Shown in pieces: positions 57,753 to 64,000 of a DNA stretch of 64,000 bases. The stretch lies in the NCBI RefSeq assembly GCF_018613835.1, contig NZ_JAGGPM010000028.1, positions 1 through 64,000 on the forward strand, written 5' to 3'. The stretch is from Arthrobacter sp. ISL-5 (GTDB lineage Bacteria > Actinomycetota > Actinomycetes > Actinomycetales > Micrococcaceae). How positions within the stretch are numbered: position 1 is the first letter of the stretch; each line of letters begins with the position of its first letter. The position numbers and the translations under genes were made by a program. The notes under the pieces were generated by a model. That model made no database searches and was not told where the DNA came from. It saw only the letters and a program-made list of their open reading frames with translations.

Positions 57753-57772
57753 CAGCCGCCCCGTAACAATGG

Positions 57773-57788
57773 TGTGACACGCGCCACA
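57773..57788. promoter_or_regulatory. CRP/GlxR-like site upstream of gltA
   Basis: TGTGACACGCGCCACA fits TGTGA-N6-TCACA with one mismatch. The central CACG/CGCC bases are similar to the site at 42487. gltA is a known GlxR target in Corynebacterium, so control of citrate synthase by cAMP is plausible. It lies 211 bp before the gltA start. Confidence 0.5.
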
Positions 57789-57812
57789 AGTGGGGCGTTT
57801 TCGGGGCATTTC

Positions 57813-57832
57813 GGCACTACCGGATTAGTGCC
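57813..57832. other. Inverted repeat GGCACTA/TAGTGCC upstream of gltA
   Basis: Perfect 7-bp arms with loop CCGGAT. It may be the terminator of dapC or an operator for gltA. The rest of the interval up to 57998 holds no other structure that I could define. Confidence 0.45.
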
Positions 57833-57998
57833 ACCTTGCCTAGGAGCTGTACTTTTTAACTGACTATCAATGGTGGCTTTCTACAAGAAGGTAGCCCGGC
57901 CGTTGGAATCCCTGTCCATGCAGGGTCCTCGGGCGGCTTCACCAGATGTTGGATCAAGCTTTCTACAGAGAGGCCCCGACGCCTCATGAGGAGACTCC

Positions 57999-59282
57999 AT
58001 GACTGAGACCACCAGCGCAACCCTGCGCCATGCGGGCGGCGAACTCGAACTCCCGCGCATTAAGGTTGTAGAAGGAAACGAAGGCTATGACGTTTCCAAA
58101 CTGCTGAAGCAGACAGGCGCCGTCGCCTTTGACCCCGGCTTCATGAACACCGCGGCCACCACTTCGGCGATCACCTACATCGACGGCGACGCCGGCATCC
58201 TGCGGTACCGGGGCTACCCGATCGAGCAGTTGGCGCAGCACTCCAGCTTCCTCGAAGTTTCCTACCTGCTCATCTACGGGAACCTGCCCACGCCCACCGA
58301 GCTGGATGCCTTCGACCAGCGGATCCGGCACCACACCCTGCTGCACGAAGAGCTCAAGGGCTTCTTCAGCGGCTTCCCGCGAGACGCCCACCCCATGCCG
58401 GTGCTGTCCTCGGCCGTGTCCGCCCTGTCGACCTTTTACCAGGATTCGCTGGACCCCTTCAACGCAGAGCAGGTGGAGGTCTCCACCATCCGCCTGATGG
58501 CCAAGATGCCGGTCATCGCCGCCTACGCGCACAAGAAGTCCATCGGTCAGCCCATGCTCTACCCGGACAACTCCCACAACCTCGTGGAGAACTTCCTGCG
58601 GCTGAGCTTCGGCCTGCCTGCCGAGCAGTACGAGATGGACCCGGTGATCGCCAAGGCACTGGACCTGCTGCTGATCCTGCATGCCGACCACGAGCAGAAC
58701 TGCTCCACCTCCACGGTCCGGCTGGTCGGTTCCTCCAACGCCAACCTCTTCGCCTCCGTCTCCGCCGGCATCAACGCCCTCTTCGGCCCGGCCCACGGCG
58801 GCGCCAACGAGGCCGTCCTGAAGATGCTGCGCCAGATCCAGGCCGACGGCATCAAGCCGGAGGACTACATGGAGAAGGTCAAGAACAAGGAAGACGGCGT
58901 CCGCCTCATGGGCTTCGGGCACCGTGTCTACAAGAACTACGATCCGCGGGCCAAAATCATCAAGGCGACCGCGCACGAGGTCCTCAGCAAGCTCGGCGGC
59001 AACGACGAACTCCTGGACATCGCGATGCGCCTCGAAGAGAAGGCCCTGGGGGATGACTACTTCATCCAGCGCAAGCTCTACCCGAACGTGGACTTCTACA
59101 CCGGCCTGATCTACAAGGCCATGGGCTTCCCGGAGAAGATGTTCACCGTACTGTTCGCAATCGGCCGCCTGCCGGGCTGGATCGCGCAGTGGCGTGAAAT
59201 GATCAGCGATCCCAACACGAAGATCGGCCGCCCGCGGCAGCTCTACACAGGAGAGCCCGAGCGGCACTACCCGGCCCGCTAA
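57999..59282 (+). CDS. gltA: Citrate synthase (type II)
   Basis: 427 residues. Catalytic motifs: His in LHADHEQNCSTSTVR, His in GPAHGGANEAVLKML, and Asp in GFGHRVYKNYDPRAKI. The N-terminal beta region (ELELPRIKVVEGNEGYDVSK) marks the hexameric type II enzymes. It condenses oxaloacetate and acetyl-CoA at the entry of the TCA cycle. ATG 57999 follows GGAGACTCC. A strong terminator follows the stop. A CRP/GlxR-like site is present upstream. Confidence 0.96.
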   Translation: MTETTSATLRHAGGELELPRIKVVEGNEGYDVSKLLKQTGAVAFDPGFMNTAATTSAITYIDGDAGILRYRGYPIEQLAQHSSFLEVSYLLIYGNLPTPTELDAFDQRIRHHTLLHEELKGFFSGFPRDAHPMPVLSSAVSALSTFYQDSLDPFNAEQVEVSTIRLMAKMPVIAAYAHKKSIGQPMLYPDNSHNLVENFLRLSFGLPAEQYEMDPVIAKALDLLLILHADHEQNCSTSTVRLVGSSNANLFASVSAGINALFGPAHGGANEAVLKMLRQIQADGIKPEDYMEKVKNKEDGVRLMGFGHRVYKNYDPRAKIIKATAHEVLSKLGGNDELLDIAMRLEEKALGDDYFIQRKLYPNVDFYTGLIYKAMGFPEKMFTVLFAIGRLPGWIAQWREMISDPNTKIGRPRQLYTGEPERHYPAR

Positions 59283-59291
59283 CTCCGAACG

Positions 59292-59335
59292 ACGACGGCG
59301 GCCGCTCACCTTCCGAGGTGAGCGGCCGCCGTCGT
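59292..59335. terminator. Terminator hairpin of gltA
   Basis: ACGACGGCGGCCGCTCACC and its exact complement, 19 perfect pairs with loop TTCCGA, followed by ACTTTTG. It ends 10 bp after the gltA stop. Confidence 0.92.
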
Positions 59336-59343
59336 ACTTTTGT

Positions 59344-59405
59344 CATCGATTGCTCCGTACTTGCCCTTTTCCCCGCTCTAAAGGGCAGCTACGGAGCAAT
59401 CGATG
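59344..59405. repeat. 62-bp nested palindrome between gltA and galE
   Basis: Outer arms CATCGATTGCTCCGTA (59344-59359) and TACGGAGCAATCGATG (59390-59405) are perfect 16-bp inverted repeats. Inside, TGCCCTTT (59362-59369) and AAAGGGCA (59380-59387) pair over 8 bp around a ten-base loop. It abuts the galE stop codon directly. It is not the gltA terminator, which lies separately just to the left. Confidence 0.85.
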
Positions 59406-60419
59406 CTAGCCGTTGTAGCCGTGCGGGTTGTTTTTCTGCCAGCGCCAGTGGTCCTCGCACATCTCGTCGACGGTCTTGGTGGTGGACCAGGAGAGATCGG
59501 CAAGGGCCGAGGTCGCGTCCGCCCAGAAGGCGGGCAGGTCCCCGGCGCGGCGGCCCGTGACCTCGTACGGAAGCGGGTGGCCCACGGCTTTTTCGAAGGA
59601 GCGCAGGACCTCCAGCACGGAGGAGCCCTTGCCTGACCCGAGGTTCCAGCGGAACACGCCGTTGCGGCCGGCGATGTGGTCCAGCGCGGCGACATGGCCC
59701 TCGGCGAGGTCCACCACGTGGATGTAGTCGCGCAGGCACGTGCCGTCCTGGGTGTCGTAGTCGCCGCCGAACACCATGAGCTTCTCGCGCCGGCCGACGG
59801 CCACCTGGGCGATAAACGGGACGAGGTTGTTCGGAATGCCCTGCGGGTCTTCACCGATGCGGCCTGACGGGTGGGCGCCCACCGGGTTGAAGTAGCGCAG
59901 CAGTGCTATATGCCAGCGGTCGTCGGCGGCGCCGAGGTCGGACAGGATGTCCTCGATCTGCTCCTTGGTGCGGCCGTACGGGTTGTTCGCGCCGATTTCC
60001 ATCTTCTCCACGTAGGGGACGGCATTGTGTTCGCCGTAGACGGTGGCGGAGGAACTGAAGACGATCGAGCGGACGCCGTGCCGGTCCATGGCCCTCATGA
60101 GGTTCAGGGTGCCGACAAGATTGTTGTGGTAGTACTTCAGCGGCTCGCGGACGGATTCGCCCACGGCCTTGAGGCCGGCAAAGTGGATGACGGCATCGAT
60201 GCCGTGCCGGTCGAAAACGGCGTCGACGGCGGGCTCGTCCAGCAGGTCCACGTTGTGGAAGGCCGCTTCCTTCCCCGTGAGTTCGGCGACCCGGCGCAGG
60301 GACTCCTCGCTCGAGTTCACCAGGTTGTCGATGACAACCACCTCATGGCCGGCTTCCTGCAGGGACAATACGGTGTGCGAACCGATGTAACCGGTGCCGC
60401 CCGTGACCAGAATTTTCAT
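59406..60419 (-). CDS. galE: UDP-glucose 4-epimerase GalE
   Basis: 337 residues, extended short-chain dehydrogenase. NAD motif VTGGTGYIGSHTVLSLQEAG at the N-terminus, catalytic Ser/Thr in FSSSATVYGEHN, catalytic Tyr and Lys in NNPYGRTKEQIE (YxxxK), and the substrate loop RYFNPVGAHPSGRIGEDPQG. It interconverts UDP-glucose and UDP-galactose for galactose use and cell-wall polymers. Start ATG 60419 (MKILVTGG). The 3' end abuts the 62-bp palindrome. Confidence 0.95.
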   Translation of the reverse strand: MKILVTGGTGYIGSHTVLSLQEAGHEVVVIDNLVNSSEESLRRVAELTGKEAAFHNVDLLDEPAVDAVFDRHGIDAVIHFAGLKAVGESVREPLKYYHNNLVGTLNLMRAMDRHGVRSIVFSSSATVYGEHNAVPYVEKMEIGANNPYGRTKEQIEDILSDLGAADDRWHIALLRYFNPVGAHPSGRIGEDPQGIPNNLVPFIAQVAVGRREKLMVFGGDYDTQDGTCLRDYIHVVDLAEGHVAALDHIAGRNGVFRWNLGSGKGSSVLEVLRSFEKAVGHPLPYEVTGRRAGDLPAFWADATSALADLSWSTTKTVDEMCEDHWRWQKNNPHGYNG

Positions 60420-60536
60420 GCTCCAACGTTATCCCAACCGCATCGGCGATTACCGACTGTGTCAGGCCCTGGCCGGGACGCCGGGGGCCGCGGCGGGCCT
60501 CCCCGGCGTCAGGGCACAAGCGTGCTAAAAACAGGG

Positions 60537-61220
60537 GTGCCCAAAATTGTGGATGCCGCGGCCCGGCGCCAGGAGATTGTTGACGCCGTCTGCCGGATCA
60601 TCGCCACGGACGGGCTGGAACGGGCGTCCCTGCGCGAGGTGGCTGACGAGGCAGGCCTAGCCGTGGGCTCCGTGCGGCACTACTTCGCCAGCAGCGAGGA
60701 GCTGCTCGCCTTCAGCTTCTCGGCCGTGGTGGACCGCATCCTCGCGCGCCTTGCTGCTGCCCTTGCCGGAGTGTCCCGCACATCCGGCCCCGAGGAGCAG
60801 CACGAGGCCGTATTAACCCTGCTGAGCGAGTTCCTTCCGCTGGATGAAGAGCGCGCCCTGGACGCCTGTGCGTGGCTCGCCTTCAAGAATGCGGCGCGGA
60901 TCAGGCCCTTCCTTGCCGCCGAGGCTGACCGGAGCCACCGGGCGGTGGCCGCCGTCGTCGGGCAGTTGATCACCCGCCTTCTGGCGGGGGACGATGTGGC
61001 AGGGAATGATCTGGCAGAGGATGCTCGGACAGGGAACACCCTGACGGCGGACGACGGCGGGGAGCATCTGGTCACCGAGGCGGAGCGCCTCCTTGCCACC
61101 CTGGACGGGCTGACGATGCACGCGCTCCTGCAACCGGCGTGGCTGACCCGGGAAATGTGCCGGGATGTGCTCGAATCGCATCTGGCGGGGCTTCGCAGGA
61201 CCGCCGGCGCCAGCCATTAA
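60537..61220 (+). CDS. TetR-family transcriptional regulator
   Basis: 227 residues. N-terminal HTH: RRQEIVDAVCRIIATDGLER, LREVADEAGLAVGSVRHYFA with the typical SxxxHYF end, then helical ligand domain. A low-complexity repeat AGDDVAGNDLAEDARTGNTL lies at residues 152-171. I take GTG 60537 (MPKIVDAAARRQEIV); GTG 60522 is also possible. It is divergent from galE, 117 bp apart, but no target can be named. Confidence 0.87.
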   Translation: MPKIVDAAARRQEIVDAVCRIIATDGLERASLREVADEAGLAVGSVRHYFASSEELLAFSFSAVVDRILARLAAALAGVSRTSGPEEQHEAVLTLLSEFLPLDEERALDACAWLAFKNAARIRPFLAAEADRSHRAVAAVVGQLITRLLAGDDVAGNDLAEDARTGNTLTADDGGEHLVTEAERLLATLDGLTMHALLQPAWLTREMCRDVLESHLAGLRRTAGASH

Positions 61221-61309
61221 CCTCCCCGGGCTGGGGGAATAGACTGAAAGCCGGAGAGCGGGTTGCCGGTAAGCGGGGGCGGAGATCAAGATGCCAAGGA
61301 GGCATGCGG

Positions 61310-61921
61310 ATGCAGCACACAGGCGGTCCAGGCTGGCGAATCACGATGGACACGTCAGGGCCCATGCTCATTGCCCTTTACATACGTGACGTCTCAGGCT
61401 TGGACGGTGCAGGCTTTCCGGCCCTTTCCCATGCCGCGCCCAAAGTCCGGCACGCCGATCACTCCCACCTGACCGCGGAGGTGGGTGGCATCAGCGCGCT
61501 CAAGACCGAGTGGGAAGCCTGGTGGGAGCAGCTCCTGAAGGCACATCCGCAGATGTCCCCGGAGATGTCGCCGCCGGGCTTCAGGTCCTTCGCCAATTCC
61601 CCTGCGCTCCGTCGGGTCCTGCAGGCGCACTTCGGGGCCGCCCTGACGTGGGCCCGGGAGCGCCGGACGGAATACGCGGAGCTGGAAGCCGAACGCGTGG
61701 CCGGGGGGTCCACGCACCTGCTGGAGGACATCGTGGAGGACCGGCTACTAGAGGTCGGCCGGAATTCCCGGGACTTCGCGCTGACCATCATCGAGCTCCC
61801 GCTTGATGAGCAGCGCGCCTGGTACCTGGAGCCGGACAAGATCATCATGAGCCACTATCTGCTGTCCCAGCCGGAGGTGTTCCGCAGCTACGTGCAGCCG
61901 GTAGTGGAAATGCTCGTCTAG
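61310..61921 (+). CDS. Conserved-looking hypothetical protein, 203 aa
   Basis: Not recognised. Soluble, rich in helices in the second half (HFGAALTWARERRTEYAELE, LEDIVEDRLLEVGRNSRDFA), ending in SHYLLSQPEVFRSYVQPVVE. The segment TEWEAWWEQLLKAHPQMSPE has several tryptophans. I choose ATG 61310 because AAGGAGG (61296-61302) has a seven-base spacing to it; the ATG at 61304 is too close. It overlaps by four bases with the convergent lysozyme-like gene. Confidence 0.65.
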   Translation: MQHTGGPGWRITMDTSGPMLIALYIRDVSGLDGAGFPALSHAAPKVRHADHSHLTAEVGGISALKTEWEAWWEQLLKAHPQMSPEMSPPGFRSFANSPALRRVLQAHFGAALTWARERRTEYAELEAERVAGGSTHLLEDIVEDRLLEVGRNSRDFALTIIELPLDEQRAWYLEPDKIIMSHYLLSQPEVFRSYVQPVVEMLV

Positions 61922-62769
61922 GCCGGGGCTTCGGCAAAGGTGATGACCACCTTGCCGTCGGAGGCGTCCGAGTTCTGCCACCCGTTCCGGGCCTGCCGGT
62001 CCCAGCTCTGACCGTCCACCTGAACCCGGGTCACAGCGAACTCCTTCGCGTTGGCCACCGCCCAGTGCGCCAGCGACCATGCCAGATTATCCGCAGCCTC
62101 CAGTTCGAGGGTCCGGCCGGACGCCGTGGCGGGAATGCCCCCGTATGCTGACTCCGCCTCGGCGAGCAGGGCCCCGGGGTCACCGGCGGCGTCGGGAGCG
62201 CGGAGCGTGCAGTCAAGGGCACCGTGGGTCTGGCCGCTCAACACCGAGGCGAAGGAGCGGCCCATGGCCTCGTGCTGGGCGTAGGCGCGCGGGTACGCCG
62301 AACGCTGGACCCGTTGCGCGGCTTCGGTGATCTCAAGCGTGACGTAACCGGGCACCTCCACGAGGGCGTCGTAAAACGCATTCGTGGCGTGGTTCGGATC
62401 CATCACCTGTTCCTGCGTGCCCCAGCCTTGCGACGGGCGCTGCTGGAACAGGCCCCTGGAGTCCGGTCCCGCCAGATCGCCGTGGCCGATGTTCCTCAGC
62501 TTGGACTCCTGCATGGCCGTGGCCAGGGCGATGCTCGCCGCGCGCGGCGGCAGCCCGCGGCGCACCGACACGGCGGTGATCAGGGCCGCGTTGGCCGCCT
62601 GGTCCGTGGCCAGTTCCGCACGCTGCGTACCGACGACGGCGGTGCATCCTTCCGTGACCAGCTGCTCCGAGCGCTGCAGCAGCACCGTCGCAGTGTAGAT
62701 ACCGCCGGCGACGAGTACGAGGGAGAGGACCACAACGATCGCTCCGCGCAGCTTACGTCTGCGTGTCAC
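61918..62769 (-). CDS. Membrane-anchored lysozyme-fold (transglycosylase-like) protein
   Basis: 283 residues. Basic start MTRRRKLR and a membrane helix at residues 9-31 (AIVVVLSLVLVAGGIYTATV), then an outer domain. ALATAMQESKLRNIGHGDLA with GLFQQRPSQGWGTQEQVMDP resembles the SLT/lysozyme-like core: a glutamate (QES) followed by S/G-L-F-Q-Q-R-P. Related actinobacterial proteins are often named heavy-metal transporters without basis. Cell-wall binding or cleavage is a guess. dapD follows upstream-to-downstream on the same strand 62 bp away. Confidence 0.7.
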   Translation of the reverse strand: MTRRRKLRGAIVVVLSLVLVAGGIYTATVLLQRSEQLVTEGCTAVVGTQRAELATDQAANAALITAVSVRRGLPPRAASIALATAMQESKLRNIGHGDLAGPDSRGLFQQRPSQGWGTQEQVMDPNHATNAFYDALVEVPGYVTLEITEAAQRVQRSAYPRAYAQHEAMGRSFASVLSGQTHGALDCTLRAPDAAGDPGALLAEAESAYGGIPATASGRTLELEAADNLAWSLAHWAVANAKEFAVTRVQVDGQSWDRQARNGWQNSDASDGKVVITFAEAPA

Positions 62770-62831
62770 GTACTTACTCCCTCAGGCCTTCGTCAGGTCG
62801 GTAGATGCCGGTGCCGGCTGCACCCGGACGG

Positions 62832-63860
62832 TCAGTTGGCGTGCAGGGCGACGTTCAGCTCCACGGTCTGGCCCTGGCGCGGCAGGACTTCCACTTCACC
62901 GGTGCTGGAGTTGCGGCGGAAGAGCAGGTTGGGCACGCCGGAGAGCTCCACGGCCTTAACGATCTTGGAGGTGTCTTCGCCGTCGGCGTCTTTTGGACCG
63001 ACCACGCGGACCCGGGTGCCGGCGGTGACGTAGAGTCCGGCCTCCACCACGGAGTCGTCGCCGATGCTGATGCCGACGCCGGAGTTTGCGCCCAGCAGCA
63101 CCCGCTGGCCCAAAGCAATCTTTTCCTTGCCTCCGCCGGAAAGGGTGCCCATGATTGAGGCGCCGCCGCCGACGTCGGTGCCGTCGCCCGCCACAACACC
63201 GGCCGAGATGCGGCCTTCCACCATGGAGGTGCCCAGCGTGCCGGCGTTGAAGTTGACGAAGCCCTCATGCATGACCGTGGTGCCTTCGGCGAGGTGGGCA
63301 CCGAGGCGTACGCGGTCGGCGTCGGCGATGCGGACGCCCGCCGGGACAACGTAGTCAACCATGCGGGGGAACTTGTCGACACCGTAGACAGTCACTGCCC
63401 CGCGCTTGCGGAGCTTGGCGCGCGTCAGCTCGAAACCGTCCACGGCGCAGGGGCCGAAGTTGGTCCAGACGACGTTCGGGAGCTTGCCGAAGATGCCGTC
63501 GAGGTTGATGGTGTTGGGCTTGACGAGGCGGTGCGACAGGAGGTGGAGGCGGAGGTAGGCATCGGCGGTGTCGGCCGGTGCTTCGTCCAGATTGATCTGC
63601 ACGAACACGACCTTCTGCTCGGTGCCGCGGTCCGCATCTGATCCGTCTGCGGCGATCGCGGCCAGGGATTCGTCGGCGTTTTCGATGGCGCGGAGGTTTT
63701 CGGCGGCCACGCCGAGGGCCGGGGCCGGGAACCAGACATCCAGCACCGTGGCATCACCGTTCCGGGTGGCGATGGTGGCCACCCCGAATCCATAGGCCGA
63801 CCGGGAATCGTCGGACAGCGTCTGGGCAGCGGGCACGGCAGAAGAAGCGGTTTCAGTCAT
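62832..63860 (-). CDS. dapD: Tetrahydrodipicolinate N-succinyltransferase DapD (actinobacterial type)
   Basis: 342 residues. N-terminal domain unlike the enterobacterial one, then [24 protein letters not shown] middle ([20 protein letters not shown]) and a left-handed beta-helix of hexapeptide repeats ([40 protein letters not shown]). This is the Mycobacterium-type DapD. It succinylates tetrahydrodipicolinate, the step before DapC, which is encoded at 56604. Start ATG 63860 ([13 protein letters not shown]). The dapE start is divergent about 125 bp away. Confidence 0.94.
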   Translation of the reverse strand: MTETASSAVPAAQTLSDDSRSAYGFGVATIATRNGDATVLDVWFPAPALGVAAENLRAIENADESLAAIAADGSDADRGTEQKVVFVQINLDEAPADTADAYLRLHLLSHRLVKPNTINLDGIFGKLPNVVWTNFGPCAVDGFELTRAKLRKRGAVTVYGVDKFPRMVDYVVPAGVRIADADRVRLGAHLAEGTTVMHEGFVNFNAGTLGTSMVEGRISAGVVAGDGTDVGGGASIMGTLSGGGKEKIALGQRVLLGANSGVGISIGDDSVVEAGLYVTAGTRVRVVGPKDADGEDTSKIVKAVELSGVPNLLFRRNSSTGEVEVLPRQGQTVELNVALHAN

Positions 63861-63985
63861 GGCCCCAGTGTATCGAGACGACGTGCAAGCACTGAAACCT
63901 GCCGCCTCCCGACCGGGTCGCAATTGACGCCGGGAACGGCGTCAGCTGTGCCTTAGCCGGGAGCGTGCGGCGATAGAGTTGGAGG

Positions 63986-64000
63986 GTGATTGCCGAAACT
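63986..64000 (+). CDS. First codons of a divergent gene, probably dapE
   Basis: GTG ATT GCC GAA ACT follows TTGGAGGG, a good ribosome site. Only five codons (MIAET) are inside the window. In Arthrobacter-type genomes dapE (succinyl-diaminopimelate desuccinylase) lies divergent to dapD, so that assignment is inference from position only. Confidence 0.4.

Noticed and set aside
57984..59309. 441-codon open frame opposite gltA
   Set aside because: Antisense shadow of a certain citrate synthase gene.
1..64000. CRISPR array, prophage or restriction-modification system
   Set aside because: No regularly spaced repeats, phage structural genes, or restriction or DNA-methyltransferase motifs were seen. 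The methyltransferase remnant at 8637-9112 is of the small-molecule type.

Overview
The window is high-GC DNA from an actinobacterium, most likely Arthrobacter or a close relative such as Pseudarthrobacter (Micrococcaceae). This rests on the GC-rich codon use, the many GTG starts, and the gene runs fdxA-dapC-gltA, xseB-xseA-ispH and typA near dapD. No rRNA, tRNA or CRISPR array was seen.

Region 1 (1-9.9 kb) is degraded accessory DNA. Two small unknown genes, a nitrilase, a secreted protein and a stress membrane protein survive. Around them lie broken genes: DUF72, DinB, a frameshifted glyoxalase, a split CBS-domain gene, a helicase-associated repeat, a methyltransferase and a DUF6528 protein. 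At its centre is a three-level nest of mobile elements (4170-7700). An IS1595-family element, with 26-bp inverted repeats and an 8-bp target duplication, carries an IS256-family copy (8-bp duplication). It also carries a Tn3-derived element with a small cargo gene. Inverted repeats and target duplications are visible for all three.

Region 2 (9.9-31 kb) is mostly intact chromosome: regulator-target pairs (XRE-cupin with a thioredoxin-reductase-like flavoprotein; Lrp with a transsulfuration-type PLP enzyme; LysR with an MFS exporter), an Lrp-DUF1761-CorA-ZapE-like run, an ArsR-type regulator behind five in-phase 14-bp repeats, an N-acetylglucosamine-kinase-like ATPase, pirin, NUDIX, RsgA, and a four-gene OpuC-type betaine/choline importer.

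Region 3 (31-39.4 kb) holds housekeeping genes: an alanine-type aminotransferase, polyphosphate kinase 2, exonuclease VII (xseA/xseB), ispH, rmuC and ychF.

Region 4 (39.4-42.3 kb) looks like a small insertion at the 3' end of ychF. It has a diverged duplicate of the ychF tail, an alpha/beta hydrolase, a divergent 588-residue fusion of an NRPS-type condensation domain with a GNAT domain, and a VapC-like remnant before a strong terminator.

Region 5 (42.5-50.5 kb) is an oligopeptide/dipeptide ABC importer (binding protein, two permeases, fused double ATPase) followed by a third, decapitated ATPase. Region 6 (50.5-64 kb) holds an SGNH hydrolase, typA, an ArsR/MFS pair, fdxA-dapC (lysine/diaminopimelate), gltA, galE, a TetR regulator, dapD and probably the first codons of dapE. 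CRP/GlxR-like sites precede both the peptide importer and gltA.
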